Shown here: positions 7,905 to 16,498 of the stretch, piece by piece
Layout: each line of letters starts with the position of its first letter
Position numbering within the stretch: the stretch's first letter is position 1
Source: Bacillota bacterium
Lineage (GTDB): Bacteria > Bacillota > Clostridia > Acetivibrionales > DSM-1351
Length of the DNA: 64,000 bases
Assembly (NCBI GenBank): GCA_023439045.1
Contig: JAEXOY010000030.1
Location: 136,212 to 200,211 of the forward strand
Direction: 5' to 3'
Translations under genes and position numbers: made by a program
Notes under the pieces: generated by a model
Seen by the model: the letters and a program-made list of their open reading frames with translations, nothing else
Told to the model about the DNA's origin: nothing
Database searches by the model: none

Positions 7905-9079
7905 AAAAGAAATTTCTTTCTGGAAATGAAGCTGTTGCAGAAGGGGTAAGACTATCCTCACCACATGTTATAGCGGCTTACCCTATTACTCCTCAGACTG
8001 TAGCCGTTGAGTATTTAGCCCAAATGGTTGAAGACGGTAGCTTGGTGGCAGAGTTTTTACATGTGGAATCAGAGCATTCTGCTTTATCAGCGTGCATGGG
8101 CGCAAGTAGTGTTGGAGCGAGAAGTTTCACAGCTACATCCTCGCAGGGCTTGTTATATATGGCGGAATGCCTTCATTATGCAAGTGGGGGAAGATTTCCA
8201 ATAGTAATGATGAATGCGAACAGGTCACTTGCTCTGCCCTGGAGTATTTATGGTGACCATAGAGATTCATTGTCTCTGCTGGATTGCGGTTGGATTCAGG
8301 TATATACAGAGGATGCACAGGAGAGCTTGGACATGGTAATACAAGCCTTTGCTATAGCTGAAAATCTTAGCGTTCTCACGCCTGTAATGATTAATCTTGA
8401 TGGATTCATTCTAACGCACACCTATGAGCCGGTGGAAATACCTGATGAGGAACAGGTTAAAGCATTTTTGCCTGCTTTTAACACACCATATAAAATGAAT
8501 TTTGAAGAGCCTCAAAATATGGGCTTTAGTACTTCTCCTTCTGATAATATGGAGTTTAAATATCAGCAACATCAGGCGATGCTGGCAGCAAAAAAGGTTA
8601 TTATGCAAGTCGATAGTCGATTTGAAAAAGAGTTTGGGAGAGGCTATGGAGGAATGGTACATGCATATAGATGTGAGGATGCAGATTACATAATTATTAG
8701 TTTGGGCAGTACATCTGGAACATGTAAAGTGGTTGCAGATGAACTTCGTGAGGAAGGAATAAAGGCGGGTGTCCTAAAAATTCGTTTTATGAGGCCATTT
8801 CCCGAGGAAGAAATATATAAGTTTACAAAACATGCAAAAGGAATTGCTGTTATTGACAGGGATATTTCTTTCGGATATGAGGGAACTGTGTACACAAATG
8901 TTAGTTCTGCTCTCTCGAAGTATAACTCTAATATTGCTAAGTTAAATTATATTGCTGGGCTGGGTGGAAGGGATATTTCTAAACAAGATATTCGGGAGAT
9001 GTTTTATGGCATTAAGGCTGCAGCAGAAGGCTTGGAGCATGATAAAATAACATTTTTTAACTTGGGGGTAGAAATATGA
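7901..9079 (+). CDS. 2-oxoacid:ferredoxin oxidoreductase, alpha subunit
   Basis: 392 residues. SGNEAVAEGVRLSSP and AAYPITPQT near the N-terminus, the VESEHSALSACMGAS segment and TATSSQGLLYM are the conserved pyrimidine-domain motifs of PorA/VorA; the C-terminal transketolase-like domain contains the SLGSTSGTCK segment. It pairs with the beta subunit to form the thiamine diphosphate site. ATGA overlaps on both sides (7901 and 9076) place it in a single gamma-delta-alpha-beta translation unit. Confidence 0.9.
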   Translation: MKKKFLSGNEAVAEGVRLSSPHVIAAYPITPQTVAVEYLAQMVEDGSLVAEFLHVESEHSALSACMGASSVGARSFTATSSQGLLYMAECLHYASGGRFPIVMMNANRSLALPWSIYGDHRDSLSLLDCGWIQVYTEDAQESLDMVIQAFAIAENLSVLTPVMINLDGFILTHTYEPVEIPDEEQVKAFLPAFNTPYKMNFEEPQNMGFSTSPSDNMEFKYQQHQAMLAAKKVIMQVDSRFEKEFGRGYGGMVHAYRCEDADYIIISLGSTSGTCKVVADELREEGIKAGVLKIRFMRPFPEEEIYKFTKHAKGIAVIDRDISFGYEGTVYTNVSSALSKYNSNIAKLNYIAGLGGRDISKQDIREMFYGIKAAAEGLEHDKITFFNLGVEI

Positions 9080-9969
9080 GCAACATAACCGCAAAAACTA
9101 TTACCGATAAGGAGTTTTTTTATGGCCATAAGGCTTGTGCTGGATGCGGAGGAAGTATAGCTGTAAGACTTGCTTTAAAGGTCTTAGGAGAGAGGACTTA
9201 TACTGTTATTCCAGCCGGGTGTATGTCAGCTGTAAGCTTTATTTATCCTCAGCTTTGTTTCTCGAGTAACGCAATAATATCGACATTTCCTGGCACTGCT
9301 TCAATGATGAGCGGAATAGCTACAGGAGCAAAGGCGCTGGGGCTAAAGGACTTTCATGTGTTGGGAATAGCAGGCGATGGAGGCACTGCGGATATTGGGC
9401 TTCAAGCTCTATCAGGGGCCATTGACAGAAGAGATAAGATTATATACATCTGCTACGATAATGAAGCCTATATGAATACTGGAATACAAAAAAGCGGATT
9501 AACGCCTTTTGGTGCAAAAACTACTACCACCCCTGCAGGCCAGAACATAAGAGGTACTTTAACTCAAAAGAAAAATATGTTTGAAATAGTTGCTGCTCAC
9601 GGGATTGATTACGCTGCCACTGCAAGTGTTGGGTATATTCAGGATTATATTAACAAGCTTGAGAAGGCAGCAAGTGTTGAGGGAACCTCGTATATTCACG
9701 TTTTTGCACCCTGCCCTACAGGCTGGGGAGCTAAATCCGATAGTGCTATTGAGCTAGGAAGGCAGGTAGTTGATTGCGGACTATGGTACCTGGCTGAATA
9801 TGAAGATGGAGCTTTTACATTAAATAAAAATCCCAAGGAATTTAAACCAATTGAGGATTATCTGAAAGCTCAGGGTCGGTTTAAGCATCTTCAGAATGCT
9901 GACATTGATAGAATTACACAAGCTAGAGACAAAAAATGGTCAGATATTAGAAAAGCATGGGTTAAATAA
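9076..9969 (+). CDS. 2-oxoacid:ferredoxin oxidoreductase, beta (TPP-binding) subunit
   Basis: 297 residues. The thiamine diphosphate/Mg site is visible as GDGGTADIGLQALSGA followed by CYDNEAYMNTGIQKSG. Cluster-ligand cysteines are in ACAGCGG and VIPAGC near the N-terminus, with a further conserved PCPTGW segment. It carries out 2-oxoacid decarboxylation and passes electrons through its 4Fe-4S cluster to the delta subunit. Last gene of the operon; a clear intrinsic terminator follows at 10059. Confidence 0.9.
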   Translation: MSNITAKTITDKEFFYGHKACAGCGGSIAVRLALKVLGERTYTVIPAGCMSAVSFIYPQLCFSSNAIISTFPGTASMMSGIATGAKALGLKDFHVLGIAGDGGTADIGLQALSGAIDRRDKIIYICYDNEAYMNTGIQKSGLTPFGAKTTTTPAGQNIRGTLTQKKNMFEIVAAHGIDYAATASVGYIQDYINKLEKAASVEGTSYIHVFAPCPTGWGAKSDSAIELGRQVVDCGLWYLAEYEDGAFTLNKNPKEFKPIEDYLKAQGRFKHLQNADIDRITQARDKKWSDIRKAWVK

Positions 9970-10058
9970 ATCTCACCTGCCAAAAGTTATAAGACAGGCG
10001 TCTCAGGATTGACCTTTTTTCAGGATTTTACCTATTAAATATGTGTAAATGGTAATAC

Positions 10059-10091
10059 ATCAGGTTTGCGTGTGCAATACCTGATTTTTTA
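10059..10091 (+). terminator. Intrinsic terminator of the oxidoreductase operon
   Basis: ATCAGGT (10059-10065) pairs with ACCTGAT (10079-10085), with TTGC/GCAA extending the stem around a GTGT loop and one bulge, followed by six T. Confidence 0.85.
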
Positions 10092-10128
10092 TTTACATTA
10101 ATCGGTAAAATTTGATATATTATTTATA

Positions 10129-10233
10129 AATGTAAAGAGGTTATTAGTTAATGTAAAGATGTGATGTATTAATATAAAAATGTTATTGATTAATGTAAAA
10201 AAGTTATTAATTAATATAAAGATGTTATTAATT
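10129..10233 (+). repeat. Five 21-bp AT-rich tandem repeats upstream of the GH8 gene
   Basis: Units at 10129, 10150, 10171, 10192 and 10213 follow the pattern AATRTAAARAWGTTATTRATT, each 21 bp. The rest of the 9970-10300 gap holds the terminator (10059-10091) and otherwise nothing recognisable. The 21-bp period is two helical turns, so the A/T tracts are phased on one face of the DNA. Confidence 0.85.
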
Positions 10234-10300
10234 AATGCAATGATTATTGTTAACCTTATTTTTAATTAAAAGATTGCTATATTAGTTAGGAGAATATACT

Positions 10301-11431
10301 ATGCCAAACGGAGCATTTTTTACAGGTAAATATAAAAATGTATTTGCGGAATTAGGAATCACACAGCAGGAAATTAAGAACAAAATAAGTGAAACATTTA
10401 ATACCATGTTCTTTGATCCAGAAGAGCGTATTTACTTTGAAATGGGTGAAAATATGGGGTATATGCTGGATACTGGAAATAATGATGCTCGTACCGAGGG
10501 AATGAGCTATGGAATGATGATGGCAGTTCAAATGGACAGAAAGAATATTTTTGATAGGCTGTGGTTGTTTTCCAAAACATATATGTACCAAAGCAAAGGT
10601 AAATACCATGGATACTTTGCATGGTCAGTTTCGACTGATGGCAAAAAAAATTCGCAGGGTCCTGCGCCCGATGGTGAGGAATATTATGCTTTGGCATTGT
10701 TCTTTGCAAGCGAAAGATGGGGAGATGGTGCTGAGCCATTTAATTACAGTGAGCAGGCGAGGGACATTTTGAGACACTGTGTACATCAGGATGAGATAGT
10801 TAAAGGTGGCTCGCCTATGTGGGATAGAACAAACTATTACATAAAATTTGTTCCTGAAACACCATTCTCCGATCCTTCATATCATTTGCCCCATTTTTAT
10901 GAGCTATTTGCACTTAGAAGTGATGAACAGGACAGACCATTTTGGCAAAAGGCTGCTAAGGCTAGCCGTGAGTATTTGCACATGGCTTGTGACAAGGAAA
11001 CTGGCTTAGCTTCTGAATATGCTGAGTTTGATGGCACTCCAAAGTTGCTTTTCGGGAAGAACTTTGAGTTTTACTCAGATGCATACCGTGTAGCAATGAA
11101 TATAGGACTAGATGCTTCATGGTTTGGTGTGGACGACCAATTATGTGACATTGCAGACAAACTACAGGCTTTTTTTAGTGAAAATACAAGCTTGGGTGAT
11201 TACAAAGCATATTCTTTAAAAGGTATTCCATACGATGAACCCGCTATGCATCCCGATGCAATAATATCTACAAATGCAGCAGCTTCATTGGCTGCAAGGG
11301 GTAAGTATAGGCTTCAGTGTGTAAAGGATTTCTGGGAGCGTCCATTGAGAAAAGGTGATAGAAGATATTATGACAATTGTCTCTATTTCTTCTGTTTGCT
11401 GATGCTTGCAGGGGAGTACAAAATATATTAG
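10301..11431 (+). CDS. GH8 reducing-end xylose-releasing exo-oligoxylanase
   Basis: 376 residues, matching the Rex enzymes (EC 3.2.1.156) of glycoside hydrolase family 8. The motif RTEGMSYGMMM places the likely proton donor at Glu66, PAPDGEEYYA supplies Asp124, and SDAYRVAMN carries the aspartate that acts as base in characterised Rex enzymes. There is no signal peptide or secretion domain, so it acts in the cytoplasm on imported xylooligosaccharides, removing xylose from the reducing end. TTAGGAG precedes the ATG. It stands alone between a terminator and an unrelated flavoprotein; no xylan transporter is adjacent. The phased repeat upstream may belong to its control region. Confidence 0.87.
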   Translation: MPNGAFFTGKYKNVFAELGITQQEIKNKISETFNTMFFDPEERIYFEMGENMGYMLDTGNNDARTEGMSYGMMMAVQMDRKNIFDRLWLFSKTYMYQSKGKYHGYFAWSVSTDGKKNSQGPAPDGEEYYALALFFASERWGDGAEPFNYSEQARDILRHCVHQDEIVKGGSPMWDRTNYYIKFVPETPFSDPSYHLPHFYELFALRSDEQDRPFWQKAAKASREYLHMACDKETGLASEYAEFDGTPKLLFGKNFEFYSDAYRVAMNIGLDASWFGVDDQLCDIADKLQAFFSENTSLGDYKAYSLKGIPYDEPAMHPDAIISTNAAASLAARGKYRLQCVKDFWERPLRKGDRRYYDNCLYFFCLLMLAGEYKIY

Positions 11432-11570
11432 CATTTGATTTTAGGGTTATTTGTATCACTAAAGGCATATTTAACCATATATTAAGTATTATTCTATATA
11501 GCTGAATAGTATGATAGAATAGTACCAGTTGGATGCTATTTCCAGAAACTATTTTATTAAGAGGTGTGTT

Positions 11571-12530
11571 ATGCTTAATACTTTAATTGTTTACGAAGGA
11601 AAGTATGGAACAGCCCAAAAGACAGCTGAGACCTTTGGATATTTGCTGGGGAATACCCATGTTTGTGATGTAGAGAAGGCACCTAGCGAAATTACAAAAT
11701 ATGAAAATATGTTATTGGTGTTTTCATTATATGGGCCACAAACTGCGGTAAAAACGAAAAAATACATACAATCAATAGAAAGTAGTAGCTTAGGAAGGCT
11801 AAAGATAGGGCTTGTAGGAGTAGGGCTTTCCACCATACATTTTGATAAGTATTTAGAGGACATAACAACACTGTTAGGAAGAACTGCTGACTATACATGC
11901 TTTATATTGGGAGAACTGCGTATTGCAAAGCTTTCTAAGGAAGATTTGCAATTACTTGAAATGTTTAAAAAGACCACGGGGACTGAGGTGGAGGACAAGG
12001 GAGAATTTGATATTAAGCAGCTTATACATAGAGCAGATGAAATTAGGAGTGTTTTCAAGACCTGCACTGCTCCAATGGAAAAGGATAAGCTAAGAGCAGA
12101 GATTGAAAAGTTTATAATTGAGCACAATACCATGGCACTTGCAACTGCCCATGATGGTGTACCCCGCTGTTCGCCTGTGGAATATCAGTATTTAGATGGA
12201 AAGTTTTATATTGTAACTGAAGGTGGTCAAAAATTTGCTGGTATTCTGCAAAATGGACGTGCTTCTATAGGCATCTATAATAATTATACAAGTATGGGCA
12301 GTGTGTATGGAATGCAAATCACAGCAACGGTTCAAATAGTACCACTTTTTTCTCAAGAGTATAATAAGGTGTTTGAAAAAAGGGGAATTTCCCAGGAAAC
12401 AATAAAAAAATTGCCAATAAGCCTTTATGTTATAAGCCTCACTCCTAGAAAGTATGAGGTGATAAACAGCGATTTTAAGAAGTTGGGATATGATCCAAAG
12501 CAGCAGTATTCTGATACAGCAGTAATATGA
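11571..12530 (+). CDS. Flavodoxin-domain / pyridoxamine-phosphate-oxidase-like fusion protein
   Basis: 319 residues in two parts. The N-terminal ~160 residues resemble the flavodoxin-like HemG-type domain: IVYEGKYGTAQKTAE gives the FMN phosphate loop and LVFSLYGPQTAV the next strand-loop. From about residue 195 the C-terminus (MALATAHDGVPRCSPVEY, then GKFYIVTEGGQKFAGIL) resembles the split-barrel PNPOx-like FMN proteins. Substrate unknown; a cytoplasmic FMN-dependent redox role is inferred. I prefer the ATG at 11571, with GAGGTG seven bases upstream, over the in-frame ATG at 11529. A strong hairpin follows the gene. Confidence 0.72.
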   Translation: MLNTLIVYEGKYGTAQKTAETFGYLLGNTHVCDVEKAPSEITKYENMLLVFSLYGPQTAVKTKKYIQSIESSSLGRLKIGLVGVGLSTIHFDKYLEDITTLLGRTADYTCFILGELRIAKLSKEDLQLLEMFKKTTGTEVEDKGEFDIKQLIHRADEIRSVFKTCTAPMEKDKLRAEIEKFIIEHNTMALATAHDGVPRCSPVEYQYLDGKFYIVTEGGQKFAGILQNGRASIGIYNNYTSMGSVYGMQITATVQIVPLFSQEYNKVFEKRGISQETIKKLPISLYVISLTPRKYEVINSDFKKLGYDPKQQYSDTAVI

Positions 12531-12602
12531 GACAGTATTATTCCGAAATAGCAACATTCTGGAATAGGCGACATGAGGTAGAAATAAACATAATTTTATA
12601 AG

Positions 12603-12650
12603 TGTGGCTATGACACCTTGCAATGTCATAGCCACATGTTTTGTTTTATT
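12603..12650. terminator. Hairpin terminator between convergent genes
   Basis: GTGGCTATGACA (12603-12614) pairs perfectly with TGTCATAGCCAC (12623-12634) around an 8-base loop, followed by a T-rich run. It lies between the flavoprotein (+) and the lipoprotein gene (-) and probably serves both directions. Confidence 0.85.
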
Positions 12651-12660
12651 TATCCTGTGT

Positions 12661-13473
12661 TTATTTAATTTGAAGCTCTATCAAGTCATTTTCAGCACCA
12701 AAACCACTCCTGTAGTTCACTAGTCCCTTATTCTTTTCCCAGGTAAATGACTCAAAATAACCTGTTCCGGTCATATCATTGTAGGAATGATACACTCTCT
12801 TGTTTCCATCTACTTCAATGTAATAATGAAAGCCGGATTCATCTTCTCCCAATTTGTCTTTAAGTTCTTTTGCTTGACAAACGATTACACTGTCCTCAGG
12901 TAATTTATATGAGGATTTAAGACTTTCAAGATTTTCATGAGAAGCATCAAATCTATATATGGTGTTCTTCTGCACATAAAAGTAGCCTAAATTTAAGCGT
13001 TCTTCTCCAACACCATCAACAGGCTCCAGCTCCAATTCATATACAGCTCCGTCCTTGAGCAGTGCAACCTGCTCAACACTTAGCTTAACGTCGAGGGTTT
13101 GCACATCTTCACCAAATGCAAAAGTTCCAGAATATGTGGCCTCTGTAATATTATCTTTGAAGAAAAATGTGTTACTTTGAGGTTTGTTGTCTTCATTTAT
13201 GTAGTCTGTCTCCGCATCCTCGGTTTTCTTGTTGATTGTAGCACTTGCAATACTTGTATTTGTGGCTGATGTATCACTTGCAATGCTTGTATTCATGGCT
13301 GATGTGTGGTCGGAAATATCTACATCACTTTTGTCAGAAGAATTCGTAGTATCTGTCGTAGTGGGTGGGGTATTATTATCAGCTCCTATTCTTGTAGTGG
13401 AACACGCTGAAAACATTGTACAAATCATTAGTAATGATATAATACATGCGCTAATATGTTTAAATTTCTTCAT
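12661..13473 (-). CDS. Lipoprotein of unknown function
   Basis: 270 residues. A lipoprotein signal peptide ends in an FSAC lipobox at about residue 24. A Thr/Ser-rich linker of ~70 residues follows, containing an imperfect duplication of the unit SATNTSIAS/SAMNTSIAS. The remaining ~170 residues form a probably all-beta globular part (about ATYSGTFAFGEDVQTLDVKL onward, then YYIEVDGNKRVYHSYND) that I do not recognise. It is anchored outside the membrane. It is the only gene on the minus strand in the first 33 kb. A ribosome site (AAAGGATA) precedes the ATG. Confidence 0.7.
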   Translation of the reverse strand: MKKFKHISACIISLLMICTMFSACSTTRIGADNNTPPTTTDTTNSSDKSDVDISDHTSAMNTSIASDTSATNTSIASATINKKTEDAETDYINEDNKPQSNTFFFKDNITEATYSGTFAFGEDVQTLDVKLSVEQVALLKDGAVYELELEPVDGVGEERLNLGYFYVQKNTIYRFDASHENLESLKSSYKLPEDSVIVCQAKELKDKLGEDESGFHYYIEVDGNKRVYHSYNDMTGTGYFESFTWEKNKGLVNYRSGFGAENDLIELQIK

Positions 13474-13490
13474 TTTTTGTATCCTTTCAC

Positions 13491-13548
13491 TTTAGAATGC
13501 TCTCATTCTAGCAGCCATTAATTTTAGAATGCACTAATTTTAGCAGGC
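13491..13548 (-). repeat. Imperfect 26-bp direct repeat upstream of the minus-strand lipoprotein
   Basis: TTTAGAATGCTCTCATTCTA at 13491 and TTTAGAATGCACTAATTTTA at 13523 begin two 26-base copies with four differences. They lie in the lipoprotein leader/promoter zone between the divergent genes. Confidence 0.6.
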
Positions 13549-13748
13549 TTTCATTTTTATTGGACAGTGCTAAAACCTTATATTGTAAATACTACCAATA
13601 GGTTGTATTTGAGTCAATATGTGTTCTCAAATAAAGATAATGAACCCGAACTGTTAAAAAAATTAGTCATGTGATAGAATGGTAAATATTAATAAATTTA
13701 GTGCATGAAGTAAGAAAATTAATAAATAGGTAAAATGAGGGCTAAATA

Positions 13749-16361
13749 ATGGATGCTAGTAATGTTCTAAATATTAATCAATACAAACCCACTATAAAAG
13801 ATACCCATGTAAGCCGTGAAGCTTTATACATAAAGATTAATGAAAGCCTTAAAAAAGAACGCAATATTATTCTTGTTTCTGCAGAAGCAGGGTATGGTAA
13901 AACAAATCTAGTAGCAGGATGGTTAAATAGACATGCTCAATGTAACACTTGGCTTTGTCTAGATGAATATTGTAATGATCCCATAAGTTTTTTAAACTAT
14001 ATAGTTTTCGCCTTCCGAAAGGTCAATAAAACATTCGGCGACATGATAGAAAATCTTATGAGTACACCCAAGCTTCCAAAAGTAGAAATAATAAGCTCAT
14101 ATATAATAAAAGAAATTGCGGAGATAAAGGAAAACATTGTTGTAATATTTGATGATTATCATATAATAACAAACCCATATATACACAAGCTGATGCAGCG
14201 ATTGCTGGATTCCAAATTACATAACATACTACCTATAATAATCACCAGACAAGATCCACCATTTACTCTTCCTAGATGGAGAGCGAGTGATAGATTGACA
14301 GAAATTAGGTCTTTTGACTTAAGGTTTGAGACTGATGAAATAAAAGAATTCTTTAGTAAAAATTTTCACGTTAAACTTGAAGCTGACACGCTTAATATGT
14401 TGGAAAACCGAACAGAGGGGTGGGCTGCTGGGTTACAGTTAATTGGCTTATCCTTTATGAACTTTATACAGGAGCAAGGAGATAGGGAATTAATAGAACA
14501 ATTTACTGGTAACAACAGATTTATTGCGGATTATCTAATGGAAGAGGTTTTTGAAAAACAGGAAGCCCATATCAGGACCTTTTTAAAAATAACCAGTATT
14601 CTTAGAATTTTTAATGAAGAGCTTTGTAATACTGTTACGGGACTTAACAACAGTAAACAAATATTAGAGCGACTAGAAAAAGAAAATCTTTTTTTAGCGC
14701 CTATAGATGGTAAAAGAGATTGGTATAGGTATCATAATCTTTTCTCGGAGTTTCTGAGCATGAGGCTTGATAAGGGCCTGAAAATGGAGATATGCAGAAA
14801 AGCAAGTGCATGGTATAAGACCAATGGCTTTATTGAGCTAGCCTTTGAATATGCTTTAGAATCAGGTGATGGCGAATTGATGCTAAGCATGGTAAATCAA
14901 TTGTGCTCAAAGTATCTATTTAATGGTAGAATTGAAAAGGTTCTTGAACATTTAAATTCAATTAAGAAGACAATTAATAGGATAGATGTTGAGGTTGAGA
15001 CAATTAGAGCTTGGTGCTTGTTTCTTTTAGGAGAAAGAGAAAAGGCGTGTAAGGTCCTAAAGGAATTAAAAGGTGTTCAGGAAATCAAGGAGTCTAGTAT
15101 GTTGGGAAAAATAAAGGCTCTTGAAGCTATCATCTATACAAATATAGATAAGAGCGAAGCTTTGATGCTTGCTGAGGAAGCGGTATCTATATTAAAAGAT
15201 GATAATAAGATTTTCTATAATATTGCATTAAGGACTCTTGGCTTGGTGAAGATTTCTGAAGGTGTAATAGATGAAGCTTGCATAGCTTTTAAAAAGATAA
15301 TTGATGGAGTTGATTCTAAAAACTACCGATTAATTGAAATGTCAGCATTTGTTACTTATATAGATTGTTTAATTACTATGGGAAAGAAAAAATATGCTCA
15401 AAGCTTATGTGAGAAATTCTTAGATGAATATAAAGATCAACATGGGAATTTGCTCCCAATGGCAAAGATGGTTTATCTGCCGTTGGGGATATGCTTATAT
15501 ATTGGAAATGATTTAAAAAGAGCAAAAGAATACTTATGTGAAGGCATTAACTTTTGTAGGGAGATGAAGCTAATATCAACAATAGGAAATGCAGAGGGTA
15601 TTTATGTTAAATTACTTTACATATTGGGTGACAAGTATGCTGCCTTGAAAACGCTATTAAAATATAAAAGCTTAGCGAAAAGCTCAGGACTTGAGAATAC
15701 TTTTGCAATGCTTGAGGCCATCGAGATCGATTTGTGCCTAAAGGAGAAAAACAATAAGATGGTATCTGAATGGATGCAAGAGCGTAGAGAAATTATAAGT
15801 GATAATAGGCGTTTAGTTTCTTGTAGCACTAAATTAACGTATGTAAGAGCTTTATTAGATGCCAAAAAGTATTCTGAAGCGGAAACTATATTATTGGAAG
15901 AAGAGGAATTTGCAAGAAAAAGTCAAAAGTATGAGCAGTTGATAACAATACTAATACTCTCAGCATTAGTTAAAAAATATAACGGAGCAGAGAAGAAAGC
16001 CCTTACTTACATAAGTGAAGCATTAAGATTAGCTGAGCCTGAAGGATACATTAGAAATTTTTTAGACGAGGGTAGCGAAGTCTTAGAGCTTGTTCATAGT
16101 GTAAATCATGTATCACCGAAAATTGTTAATGTATTGGAGAAAAACAATGGTTTGAAAGCCACTATAGAACCACTAAAGGAAAAGGAATTTGAAATTCTTA
16201 AGCTGATTTCAATAGGAATGTCAAATGCAGAAATTGCACAAAACCTCTATATAACAACGGGGACTACTAAATGGTACATCAACAACATATTTGCCAAGCT
16301 AGGGGTTAATAAGAGAACACAAGCTGTTGAAAAAGCTAGGCAATATGGAATTATAAACTAA
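13749..16361 (+). CDS. MalT-like LuxR-family transcriptional regulator (LAL/STAND type)
   Basis: 870 residues. The N-terminal NTPase has the P-loop AEAGYGKT (45-52), a Walker B-like VVIFDDYHII and the GWAAGLQLIGL segment typical of MalT-like STAND regulators. The middle ~450 residues are helical TPR-like repeats, a likely inducer-sensing arm. The last ~60 residues are a LuxR helix-turn-helix beginning PLKEKEFEILKLI with IGMSNAEIAQNLYITTGTTK. Such proteins activate transcription after binding a small inducer and ATP. The nearest candidate target is the giant surface protein gene immediately downstream, although a terminator separates them. It is divergent from the lipoprotein gene. GAGGG lies eight bases before the ATG. 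Confidence 0.87.
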   Translation: MDASNVLNINQYKPTIKDTHVSREALYIKINESLKKERNIILVSAEAGYGKTNLVAGWLNRHAQCNTWLCLDEYCNDPISFLNYIVFAFRKVNKTFGDMIENLMSTPKLPKVEIISSYIIKEIAEIKENIVVIFDDYHIITNPYIHKLMQRLLDSKLHNILPIIITRQDPPFTLPRWRASDRLTEIRSFDLRFETDEIKEFFSKNFHVKLEADTLNMLENRTEGWAAGLQLIGLSFMNFIQEQGDRELIEQFTGNNRFIADYLMEEVFEKQEAHIRTFLKITSILRIFNEELCNTVTGLNNSKQILERLEKENLFLAPIDGKRDWYRYHNLFSEFLSMRLDKGLKMEICRKASAWYKTNGFIELAFEYALESGDGELMLSMVNQLCSKYLFNGRIEKVLEHLNSIKKTINRIDVEVETIRAWCLFLLGEREKACKVLKELKGVQEIKESSMLGKIKALEAIIYTNIDKSEALMLAEEAVSILKDDNKIFYNIALRTLGLVKISEGVIDEACIAFKKIIDGVDSKNYRLIEMSAFVTYIDCLITMGKKKYAQSLCEKFLDEYKDQHGNLLPMAKMVYLPLGICLYIGNDLKRAKEYLCEGINFCREMKLISTIGNAEGIYVKLLYILGDKYAALKTLLKYKSLAKSSGLENTFAMLEAIEIDLCLKEKNNKMVSEWMQERREIISDNRRLVSCSTKLTYVRALLDAKKYSEAETILLEEEEFARKSQKYEQLITILILSALVKKYNGAEKKALTYISEALRLAEPEGYIRNFLDEGSEVLELVHSVNHVSPKIVNVLEKNNGLKATIEPLKEKEFEILKLISIGMSNAEIAQNLYITTGTTKWYINNIFAKLGVNKRTQAVEKARQYGIIN

Positions 16362-16378
16362 GTATATATGCTAGAAAA

Positions 16379-16430
16379 AACCTAACTTTTACACCTAACT
16401 TTCGGGAGGTGAAAAGGTAGGTTTTTTTAT
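16379..16430 (+). terminator. Intrinsic terminator after the LuxR-type regulator
   Basis: Left arm 16379-16396 and right arm 16407-16423 (AGGTGAAAAGGTAGGTT) pair with two mismatches and are followed by a run of T. The right arm and tail (16410-16434) recur almost exactly at 23130-23154. Confidence 0.8.
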
Positions 16431-16498
16431 TTATCATAAAATAAGATTATTGTGTCGAAACTGGTTGACAAAATAGCAATAATATAAGGAGGAACAAA

